From positions 1 through 14,445 of the forward strand of contig CACYDE010000130.1 in the NCBI GenBank assembly GCA_902773045.1: DNA of 14,445 bases, given 5' to 3'. Source of the stretch: an uncultured Ruminococcus sp. Lineage in GTDB: Bacteria; Bacillota; Clostridia; Oscillospirales; Acutalibacteraceae. This document shows positions 7,098 through 13,962 of this stretch, piece by piece. The position numbers and the translations under genes were made by a program. The first letter of the stretch is position 1. Every line of letters starts with the position of its first letter. A model generated the notes under the pieces. The model was not told where the DNA came from. It worked only from the letters and a program-made list of their open reading frames with translations, and did not search any database.

Positions 7098-10000
7098 ATG
7101 GGGAATCACATTTTCATCAGCTATCGTTGGGGAGATCGTGAAAGCGACGACAATTTCCGAGAGCTTGTAACCGAGATCGAACAGACATCGGGACTTACAG
7201 CGTTCTGGGACACCAGAGAGCTTCGCAGCGGTAATTTCGTAAATGCATTGCAGGAAAATGTTATTTTCGCCGATATATTTATGCCTATCGTGACCGAAAA
7301 CTACATTAAGTTCGGCAAAGAGGGCGGCAGAGACGAGGACAAGGACTATTGTCTATTCGAATACGCTTCCGCTGTTGTAGCCGGCAAGAAAATCGTTCCA
7401 ATCTTTTGCGGCGTTGAAGGCAATACAAAAACTGAATCATACGATACAGCCAAAGCTGCGGCGCAAAAGGTGCTGGATCTTGATTATTCCGACGAGGACA
7501 TCAAGCTTCTGAAAGAGTATCTGATTTTACAGAATGGAGTATCGCTCGGCATGCTTAATGCGGAAGAGATCCAAAATAATAACAGCAGGCTATGTTCCTT
7601 GATTTTTGACACCTTTTGTAGTAACGAAAGCGACATCATCTTTTACAAAAAGCATCTGGAAAACCTGTCAGCAACGCTTAATCCCATCCGTATTTACGGC
7701 GATTTTGACGACAACGGGCTTACGCTCGGAAATTCTTACATACCACTTTCGTTCCTCCGTCATCTGACAAAATCGGAACGGAGAGAAAAAGAAAGCATGA
7801 AAGAAAGCACCGCACCGACCGATTCTTCAGAAAACGATTTGACAACAGCTCTCGAAAAGGAAAGGCTTGCCGTCGTCGTCGGAGACGCGGGTCAGGGCAA
7901 GTCATCATTTGTTCGTCACCTTTCGATCCGATTGGCAAAAAATGCAGAACAATTCGGACTGTCGCGCGAACTGTTTTTTCCTATGTATTTTGAATGCAAA
8001 AGCATTGACAGAGACTCTATGTCGTCACACGATGAATTCCTGAATAAGCTTGCCAAAGAAGCAGGATTCAACAAACCGGCGCTTGATGCCGTGATGCGTT
8101 TCGGCAAACCTCTTTTTATCTTCGACGCGATGGACGAGATCTCGCCCGGACAGATGGACGCTTTGATAGAAGGGATATACAAGTATATTTTTCTCAAAAA
8201 CGAAAAAGCACACATTCTGTTCACTTCGCGCCCCGGGCAAAAACTTGTCGCTGGCAACAATGACATGACACTGAACAACGGCGATGCAATCGTCCGTAAA
8301 TACTCCGTAAAAGAGTTTGACGAAATGCAGAGAGAAAGTTATATCTGTGCGCTTGCAGTCGCAAAGAAAACCGCACCGGAGGAAAAAGACGCATTTGTAC
8401 AGGCAATAAACAAAAAGGAAACGGAGATCGCTGATTACCGCTCAATTTCCCGCAGTCCCTTCATGCTCTTTGCGATATTCAGTACATATGTAAAAGGGCA
8501 AGAGCTGCCCGACAACCGTTTTGACGCTATCTGTCGAATCATTGACGATATCATACGGCGAGATCTTGAAAGAATCGGCTATGATATGTTTGATTCCAAA
8601 AACATAAAAGAGATACTCGGCGCCGTTTCATACACATTCAATCGCCAGCGTGACGAGGGTATAACTCCTCACTTAAAATCGAACACCCCGTTAAATTGCG
8701 CAAAGAAAATATATAAGCTTGACGACAGCGATTTATACGATCGAAAACTTATCAACAAATATAGAGAATTCTTCAGCCATAACGATTTTCTTGACGAAAA
8801 CGGCTTCCGCCACGAGTTCCTTGCCGCCACATATGCGGCGTATTACCTGTTTTTTCTTATAAAAAGGGAGGTCAGAAAGGGCAACTCTCCGATTAAGGTC
8901 AGTGAAATCTCCTCACTCAAAAAGAATACGGACTACTGGAAAAGCGTTTTGGAAGCTCTGCTTTGCCTTCTCGACCGTGAAAGCGAAGACAGCAAGACAT
9001 ATATCGAACCGCTGCTCGAAGAAATGCAAAAGGAAGAAACACCGGATTACGATCTGCTTTGCAGTACGGTCTCACAGTTCACAAATCATCAGTCGCGAGC
9101 CGCCGGAATGCTTTTATCGGGGATGCTCGACAGGGGCTGCATCGGCATTTTGACTGAAAAAAAAATAAACGGAAAGTTTACCTACCAAAATGGTGCAAAC
9201 CCCTACGAGGAGCTGTTCTACTACACTGCGGTCTATCCATATCTGCAACAATATCTTCCGAACCTTACAGCAGAAGAGAGACAGGGCGAGGAGCATTATC
9301 TTTGCAACGAACTGATAAAAGAGATTTGTGCGCTGTTTTCGGACAAACCGGAGGAGGAGCTTCACAATGTGTACAGCGGCAGAAACGACGGCGGGCACGC
9401 GGAGATAAATACACGGATGGAGGATGCGGCTTACAGATTCGGAGAGGATATCAAAGGTTATGTAGTGGTCAGCAATAAAAAAGGTCTAACAACGCCCCAT
9501 TTTGTTACCTGCGATAAATTGACAAATATTTCCGTATTACAAGATACGATCCATTTTGATACATCTTTTTGGGGATGCGATAGCTTGATCGACATATTTG
9601 TTGATCGAAACAATGCGTTCTATTCTTCCGCTGACGGTGTTTTGTTCAATAAGGACATATCAAAGCTAATCTGTTATCCGCCAGGTAAAAACGGTGCATA
9701 TACTATCCCCAATAGCGTAACCGAAATTGGGAAGGACGCATTTTATGGATGCACGGGTTTGACAAGCATAACGATTCCCGATAGCGTAGCGGAAATCGCT
9801 TTGCGGACATTTAAAAACTGCACAGGGCTGACGATCATAACCATTCCCTACAGTGTAACTGAAATTGGTCCTTGTGCATTTATGTGCTGTACAAGCTTGA
9901 ACAACATTAATGTTGCAATAAATAATACCGTTTATTCCTCGGAGGATGGTGTTTTGTTTAATAAAGATAAAACTACACTTATCCAATGTCCCGGTGGTAA

Positions 10001-10667
10001 AGCAGGTACATATACAATTCCCAGAAGCGTAACACAAATATACGCATATGCATTTTCTGACTGTACAGATTTGACACACATAGCCATCCCCAACAGTGTT
10101 ACAAAAATCGGTGTATGGGCATTTTCACGCTGTACAAGTTTGACAAGCATAACGATCCCCGACAGCGTGACAGAGATTGGGTCTTGGACATTTCAAAACT
10201 GCACAAATCTTACATACATAACTATCCCTGATAACTTAACGAAAATAGGAGATTCTGCTTTCAGCGAATGTATGTGCCTGAACAGAATAAATGTTGGTAT
10301 AAATAATATCGCTTATTCATCGGATAATGGTGTTTTGTTCAATAAAGATAAAACCGTACTGGTCAAATATCCTAATGCGAAAACCGGTTCATATATGATC
10401 CCAGGCAGCGTGAAAAGCATTTGTGATTTTGCCTTTTCCCAATGTATAGTTTTGGAAAGCGTTATCATTCCCGGCAGCGTTACAACGATCGGTCTGGGTT
10501 CATTTGTAGGCTGCACAAGTCTGACAAGCATAACCATTACCGACACCGTGACAGAAATAGGTTACTTTGCTTTTGAAGGTTGCCCTAACCTAACCATACA
10601 CGCCCCTAAAGGAAGCTTTGCCGAAGCTTACGCAAAGGAAAACGAGATACCCTTTGTTGAGATTTAA
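7098..10667 (+). CDS. TIR-NACHT-LRR protein (bacterial NLR-like sensor)
   Basis: 1189 residues; ATG with AAGGAG 10 bases upstream. Residues 3-130 are a TIR domain (HIFISYRWGD; FWDTRELRSG; DYCLFEYASAVVAGKKIVPIF region with E88 in the catalytic position). Residues about 255-600 are a NACHT-type STAND NTPase: Walker A GDAGQGKSS (262-270), Walker B LFIFDAMDE (339-347), the TSRPG sensor (376-380), and a later FRHEFLAATYAAYYL segment like the helical end of NACHT domains. Residues about 800-1170 are ten or so BspA/LRR_5 units of 23 residues with CxxLxxI and IPxSVTxIGxxAF cores, ending in a typical cap (SFAEAYAKEN). Bacterial STAND proteins with NACHT modules defend against phage by sensing phage proteins and oligomerising. 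The LRR is the likely sensor and the TIR the NAD-cleaving effector. No signal peptide or membrane helix; likely cytoplasmic. It is the only plus-strand gene here and is more GC-rich than the minus-strand TIR genes. Confidence 0.93.
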   Translation: MGNHIFISYRWGDRESDDNFRELVTEIEQTSGLTAFWDTRELRSGNFVNALQENVIFADIFMPIVTENYIKFGKEGGRDEDKDYCLFEYASAVVAGKKIVPIFCGVEGNTKTESYDTAKAAAQKVLDLDYSDEDIKLLKEYLILQNGVSLGMLNAEEIQNNNSRLCSLIFDTFCSNESDIIFYKKHLENLSATLNPIRIYGDFDDNGLTLGNSYIPLSFLRHLTKSERREKESMKESTAPTDSSENDLTTALEKERLAVVVGDAGQGKSSFVRHLSIRLAKNAEQFGLSRELFFPMYFECKSIDRDSMSSHDEFLNKLAKEAGFNKPALDAVMRFGKPLFIFDAMDEISPGQMDALIEGIYKYIFLKNEKAHILFTSRPGQKLVAGNNDMTLNNGDAIVRKYSVKEFDEMQRESYICALAVAKKTAPEEKDAFVQAINKKETEIADYRSISRSPFMLFAIFSTYVKGQELPDNRFDAICRIIDDIIRRDLERIGYDMFDSKNIKEILGAVSYTFNRQRDEGITPHLKSNTPLNCAKKIYKLDDSDLYDRKLINKYREFFSHNDFLDENGFRHEFLAATYAAYYLFFLIKREVRKGNSPIKVSEISSLKKNTDYWKSVLEALLCLLDRESEDSKTYIEPLLEEMQKEETPDYDLLCSTVSQFTNHQSRAAGMLLSGMLDRGCIGILTEKKINGKFTYQNGANPYEELFYYTAVYPYLQQYLPNLTAEERQGEEHYLCNELIKEICALFSDKPEEELHNVYSGRNDGGHAEINTRMEDAAYRFGEDIKGYVVVSNKKGLTTPHFVTCDKLTNISVLQDTIHFDTSFWGCDSLIDIFVDRNNAFYSSADGVLFNKDISKLICYPPGKNGAYTIPNSVTEIGKDAFYGCTGLTSITIPDSVAEIALRTFKNCTGLTIITIPYSVTEIGPCAFMCCTSLNNINVAINNTVYSSEDGVLFNKDKTTLIQCPGGKAGTYTIPRSVTQIYAYAFSDCTDLTHIAIPNSVTKIGVWAFSRCTSLTSITIPDSVTEIGSWTFQNCTNLTYITIPDNLTKIGDSAFSECMCLNRINVGINNIAYSSDNGVLFNKDKTVLVKYPNAKTGSYMIPGSVKSICDFAFSQCIVLESVIIPGSVTTIGLGSFVGCTSLTSITITDTVTEIGYFAFEGCPNLTIHAPKGSFAEAYAKENEIPFVEI
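9600..10597 (+). repeat. Tandem LRR-coding repeats with higher-order module
   Basis: Inside the TIR-NACHT-LRR gene the DNA repeats with a 69-base period (23 codons, one BspA-type LRR unit). Three longer insert units, each coding a variant of YSSxDGVLFNKDK, begin near 9600, 9912 and 10293. The spacings are 312 and 381 bases, differing by exactly 69 bases: three LRR units separate the first two inserts and four separate the second and third. Three more units follow the last insert. The pattern suggests growth by unequal exchange, so copy number may differ between strains or assemblies. Confidence 0.8.
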
Positions 10668-10837
10668 TGCAAAAAATGTGTTTCGTCGATTTGCGGGCTA
10701 TTTTCAGTTGAGATTCATTCGGAATGATCTGCTTTTGAATATAGACCGTTGATTCTTTTTGAATTATTCTTCGCTTAGTCTATAGCTTTTAAATCTAATA
10801 ACTTTTTTCTACTGTCCGTTATCACTATATATCATAA

Positions 10838-10886
10838 AAAATGAAAAAACAAGCAACTCCCAGAAGCAACCGCCTCGGGGAGTCGC
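10838..10886 (-). terminator. Rho-independent terminator after the DUF960 gene
   Basis: On the minus strand GCGACTCCC (10886-10878) pairs with GGGAGTTGC (10861-10853), nine pairs including one G-U, with a 16-base loop. It is followed by TTGTTTTTTC and a second T-run. The hairpin starts 8 bases past the DUF960 stop and ends the right-hand minus-strand unit. It also separates this unit from the convergent TIR-NACHT-LRR gene, whose 3' flank (10668-10837) holds only weak inverted repeats. Confidence 0.75.
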
Positions 10887-10893
10887 TCTTTCC

Positions 10894-11208
10894 TCAATAC
10901 TCACTCGCCAGTAGCATAGTCACATGATCCACATCATCAATAACAAACACTGTCTGCTTGCCCACAAACTCATACGGCAGATAATACTCAATATGCCCTT
11001 CCGGTACCTCCTGCTCATGAAGAATACGCAAAACGCTAACACCGTCTTTCGTAACACCCTCAAGCTTCATTACTTGCAGCCAATCAAGCTCCTCGACCTT
11101 CTCACGCATGACCTCGATGCTTTCAAACAACATCAGCTGAATATCAAGCGGTATCTCCGCTGCCACACCACGGGTGATGTACCTGTGTGAATCGAACTTA
11201 TACACCAT
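10894..11208 (-). CDS. DUF960 family protein
   Basis: 104 residues from the ATG at 11208, which has AAGGAG 8 bases upstream; an in-frame ATG two codons earlier is too close to that site. The sequence fits the DUF960 pattern seen in Firmicutes mobile elements: HRYITRGVAAEIPLDIQL near the start, LDWLQVMKLEG in the middle, then a glutamine-rich ILHEQEVP segment, and FVIDDVDHVTMLLASEY at the end. Function is unknown for the family. It is small, soluble and without membrane or metal motifs. The gene follows the truncated amidotransferase by 13 bases and precedes a terminator, so it is the last gene of a short unit. DUF960 genes are commonly cargo of plasmids and integrative elements, which agrees with the recombinase remnant to the right. 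Confidence 0.8.
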   Translation of the reverse strand: MVYKFDSHRYITRGVAAEIPLDIQLMLFESIEVMREKVEELDWLQVMKLEGVTKDGVSVLRILHEQEVPEGHIEYYLPYEFVGKQTVFVIDDVDHVTMLLASEY

Positions 11209-11221
11209 CGTCATCACTCCT

Positions 11222-12130
11222 TCAATAGTATTCGTTAATGCAAACACTGGCTTCCTCCACACACTGTTTCAGCAGATCGGTGTCGTACAGCATCGTCTCG
11301 ATCTCATCGTCATCATAGCCCATTTCGTAAAGCAGCAGCAAGTCATCCTGCGACAGCCCGAACGATGAGCAGACGTCGAACAGATCCCCATATCCCATTT
11401 CATCAAAATAGTCATAGTAATCGTCCCAATACGAAAGCCGTCTGCCCATGCCGTAGGTGTACCCATAATACTTTTCGTCGGGCATAAAGCATCCGCGCTG
11501 CAACTTGCCCTTTGAGTCAATGCGAACGATCTCGCCCTCTTCAACCGACACTCCCTCAAATGTGTGCTTTTTGAGGAAACAGCGAGCTATCGCCTTCGCC
11601 ATGATCTCCTTTGTCGATGCGTACACATACAGCCCTAACTCCTTGAAGTGCAGCAGGCACAACGGGTTATCTCCCTTCGAGATGTACAGCGTGTTATCGT
11701 CGGTCAGCAGCGTAAACACAAAGCTTCCGAAAACCTCCTCGGACATTTTCGCAATCGTCTCAAAATTCAGCTCGCCGTACTTTTCGAGCAGCTGTACGGC
11801 AACATAGCTGTCGGTTTCGATGCAGGTCTTCGACAAACCTTCGCTTTCTTTCAGGTTCTTATCGTTGTACAGCACGCCGTTGTGCGCAAACGCAAAATAC
11901 CCGTCCTTAGTGCGACCTAAGAACGGGTGATTGTTGTAATTCTTCTTCGGGCTGCCCTGCGTGGTCATTCTGGTATGCCCTATCAGTATCTTCGTTTCCG
12001 CCGGGACGTAGAACCTTATCTTATGTGCCGGCTTAGCCTGCTTGTAAATCGTCATCTCGTCGTTCTTTACATACGCAATTCCCGATGCGTCTTTTCCTCT
12101 GACCTCAGACTCGATTGACAGCGCCTTCAC
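11222..12130 (-). pseudogene. Class II glutamine amidotransferase lacking N-terminus and catalytic Cys
   Basis: 302 codons from a GTG at 12130; the frame stays open to 12151, where a TGA precedes. The body is a clear Ntn-type (class II) glutamine amidotransferase: ALSIESEVRGKDASGIAYV, GHTRMTTQGSPKKNYNNHPF, FAFAHNGVLYND and ETDSYVAVQLL. Family members start with Met-Cys about 20 residues before the ALSIESEVRG segment, and that Cys is the nucleophile. Here the upstream codons read RRQLKELVKALSIE and no in-frame Met-Cys exists before the stop, so glutaminase activity should be absent. The C-terminal 90 residues are acidic and tyrosine-rich. The upstream zinc-cluster gene ends only 8 bases before the GTG. 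The pattern fits a deletion joining two neighbouring genes. If translated at all, the weak AAAGAA site is the only ribosome signal. Confidence 0.75.
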
Positions 12131-12138
12131 AAGTTCTT

Positions 12139-12444
12139 TCAGCTGCCGTCTTCATCCTCGTAGCAGTCCGAGCAGTAGGGATCGTCGCCAGACCAGTATA
12201 CGTCATCTGTATAGACGAGGCGCTCACAACGAGTACATACATAGTAATCTTCGTTACGGCAGGCCTCGCTTAAGCAGATGTTGTCATCACCGTAGTTGTG
12301 ATTGTTGAAAAACCTTTCACCGCAATCCTCGCAGCGGAAAGTCTCATTGTAATAGCATTCTTCGCACAGAACTTTGTCCTCTGCCTCGTAAAAATCGTCG
12401 TCAAGTTCGCAGCCGCATACGCTGCAAGTAAGAATTTCACTCAT
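12139..12444 (-). CDS. Zinc-cluster protein, probably shortened from an amidoligase
   Basis: 101 residues from an ATG with a modest AAAGAG site upstream. Three paired cysteine units are visible: C7xxC10 with C27xxC30, C38xxC41 with C57 and C62, and C70xxC73 with C91xxC94, a LIM-like or treble-clef series of zinc knuckles between acidic stretches. It ends in YEDEDGS. From memory of related Firmicutes elements, such zinc clusters often form the N-terminus of a longer protein whose next part is a carboxylate-amine (amidoligase-type) ligase, with a class II amidotransferase encoded next door. Here the ligase is missing and the next gene lacks its start, so the protein is probably a 3'-truncated remnant. 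A free-standing zinc protein is possible. No DNA-binding residues can be named. Confidence 0.7.
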   Translation of the reverse strand: MSEILTCSVCGCELDDDFYEAEDKVLCEECYYNETFRCEDCGERFFNNHNYGDDNICLSEACRNEDYYVCTRCERLVYTDDVYWSGDDPYCSDCYEDEDGS

Positions 12445-12473
12445 AGTGATTTGCTCTTTTTTGCAAACAGAAA

Positions 12474-12499
12474 AGCCGTAGGCGAAAATGCCTGCGGCT
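12474..12499 (-). terminator. Rho-independent terminator after the Fic gene
   Basis: On the minus strand AGCCGCAGGC and GCCTACGGCT form a ten-pair stem (one mismatch or wobble position) around a six-base loop ATTTTC, directly followed by TTTCTGTTTG. It lies 22 bases past the Fic stop and before the zinc-cluster gene, so Fic is probably its own transcription unit. The zinc gene then needs readthrough or a promoter within the 77-base gap that I cannot see. Confidence 0.75.
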
Positions 12500-12521
12500 G
12501 TGGTTAGTTGTTGTTTAGTTT

Positions 12522-13127
12522 TTAAAGTTCCGACGTCTTGTAAACGGAATAGCCTTCGTAATAGTAGCTGTGGTCGATGCCATTCATATATGTCTCACGG
12601 TCGTTTATTTTGTCCGTGAGCGCATTTTTGAGCAGGTGATTGATCTCAATGTCCTTTATCGGACTTCGTTCCATAGCTAGCAGATAATCGTCCTTATCGA
12701 CACGGCTCCAGTCGATCACCTTGTCGAGAGATCTTTTCAACATCAGGTCGAGCCATATTCTCATGCTCCTGCCGTTGCCCTCACGGAATGGGTGTGCAAT
12801 ATTCATCTCGACATATTTTTCGACTATCTCGTCGAATGTACCCTGCGGCATTTTCTCGATGTTCTCTATCGCCGGTTTCAGGTACATCACGGGCGCAAAG
12901 CGGAAATTGCCCTTCGCAATATTCACATCACGAATAACACCCGCGAAGTCGTAAACCTCAGAAAACAGGTGGTAATGAATCTGCGAGAGTGCCTCAAATG
13001 TACCTGCTTCGAGCCCGTCGCTAAAGCCGTTTTCAAACATCTCGGCAGCCCTTTTCTTGCTGATTTTCTCCTCTGCTCTCGCCAATTCCGCTAAATCGTT
13101 GATGCCCAATTTATTCTGCAATGCCAC
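12522..13127 (-). CDS. Class III Fic protein (probable AMP-transferase)
   Basis: 201 residues from a GTG at 13127, six bases after AGAGGTG; another GTG three codons earlier would bury that site. Fic enzymes transfer AMP or related groups to hydroxyls on target proteins. The full active-site motif HPFREGNGRSMR lies at 112-123, with the catalytic histidine H112 and the phosphate-binding GNGR. An upstream segment FAGVIRDVNIAKGNFRF resembles the usual flap region. Near the C-terminus SYYYEG (187-192) matches the inhibitory [S/T]xxxE[G/N] motif; its C-terminal location makes this a class III Fic, held in check by its own helix, so no separate antitoxin is needed and none is seen. It has its own promoter and terminator. 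Target unknown; could act as a toxin, a regulator of a host protein or an element maintenance factor. Confidence 0.9.
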   Translation of the reverse strand: MALQNKLGINDLAELARAEEKISKKRAAEMFENGFSDGLEAGTFEALSQIHYHLFSEVYDFAGVIRDVNIAKGNFRFAPVMYLKPAIENIEKMPQGTFDEIVEKYVEMNIAHPFREGNGRSMRIWLDLMLKRSLDKVIDWSRVDKDDYLLAMERSPIKDIEINHLLKNALTDKINDRETYMNGIDHSYYYEGYSVYKTSEL

Positions 13128-13164
13128 GTTTAACACCTCTTTGCATCGTCTTATTTACAGTTAT

Positions 13165-13193
13165 ATCATACCATATAATCACCGAAAATACAA
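13165..13193 (-). promoter_or_regulatory. Sigma-70-type promoter of the Fic gene
   Basis: On the minus strand TTGTAT (13193-13188) and TATGAT (13170-13165) are 17 bases apart, giving transcription start near 13158 and a leader of about 30 bases before the GTG at 13127. Together with the terminator after the gene this makes Fic a single-gene unit. Confidence 0.6.
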
Positions 13194-13243
13194 TTAATCT
13201 TGAATCAAATTCTCAGCAGAAGATAATCATCTGATATTTTTCG

Positions 13244-13270
13244 TTACTCTGGCATGGCTATCACTCCTCC
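13244..13270 (-). other. Strong ribosome site before a three-codon ORF
   Basis: On the minus strand GGAGGAG (13270-13264) stands 8 bases before ATG CCA GAG TAA (13255-13244). The ribosome site is the best in this part of the window yet serves an ORF of Met-Pro-Glu. It starts 27 bases after the recombinase stop. The likeliest reading is the start of a small gene that has been lost by frameshift or deletion; a minimal leader peptide ahead of Fic is less likely because the Fic promoter lies downstream of it. Confidence 0.4.
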
Positions 13271-13296
13271 TTATTCTCTTTATTCTTGTCGGCGTC

Positions 13297-13962
13297 CTAT
13301 TTGCCATCGGTACTCTCTACAATCTTGCCCAAGCTGTCGGCCAACTTACGAGGCTGGTCGTCGTACAGGTGGCTGTAGATATTCAACGTAGTCTGTATAT
13401 TCTCATGCCCCAAACGATCAGCAACAAGCTGAGGTGAAGCCCCTAACCGTGAAATCAGAAGACTTGCGTGAGAATGGCGCAAATCGTGAATTCTGATTCG
13501 CTTTACGCCGCTTTTTTTCAGCCCGCGTCTGATCTCGTGCTCGTAAAAATGCTTTGTATAACTGAATATGCGGTCATCGTAATTGAGACCGTAAATCCCG
13601 GATATGTACTGCTGCATTTTGTCACAGTAAAACTTCGGCAGCGGGATTGTTCTGATGCTCTTTTTTGTTTTCGGAGATGTTATCACATCGCGTCCGTTTA
13701 TTCTCTGATATGATTTATTGATGCGGAGAGTACGGTTTACGAAATCGAAGTCAGCCGGAGTCAAAGCAAGAAGCTCACCAAGCCGGATCCCCGTACAAAA
13801 GAGCGTATAAAAGCCGTAATAGCTCGCAGGCTTATCTGCCACCTCCCGAATAAAGAGTGTAAACTCTTCGGGAGTCCAGAATCGCATCTCCTCTGAAGGC
13901 TTAGTGGTACCGAGAGAACCTGCTTTTAATATCGGATTCTCGACTACCCCATGGAAGCGAAT
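13297..13962 (-). pseudogene. Tyrosine recombinase/integrase, catalytic domain only
   Basis: The open frame runs from 13962 (just after a TAG) to the TAG at 13297. An internal ATG at 13887 would give 196 residues, but homology-like sequence (ENPILKAGSLG, typical of the linker in Gram-positive phage and ICE integrases) lies before it. The catalytic domain is complete. Numbered from that ATG: R35 in TGIRLGELL, K73/K75, H134xxR137 in HDLRHSH, H161 in GHE, and the nucleophile Y171 in NIYSHLY. Full-length members have about 370-400 residues with an arm-binding and core-binding domain; here roughly the first half is gone and the frame abuts an unrelated reading frame at about 13944-13962. Without the N-terminal domains it should not recombine DNA efficiently. 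It marks this right part as the remains of an integrated element. Confidence 0.75.

Noticed and set aside
7720..10546. Several long minus-strand open frames opposite the TIR-NACHT-LRR gene
   Set aside because: They lie antisense to a gene with clear domains, lack ribosome sites and read as low-complexity or cysteine-rich shadows of the LRR repeats.
9600..10597. CRISPR-like or satellite array suggested by regular spacing
   Set aside because: The repeats are in frame, degenerate and code for LRR_5 units inside one gene.
10740..10784. Inverted repeat TATAGAC/GTCTATA after the TIR-NACHT-LRR gene
   Set aside because: Only seven pairs with a loop over 30 bases and few following Ts, so not a convincing terminator.
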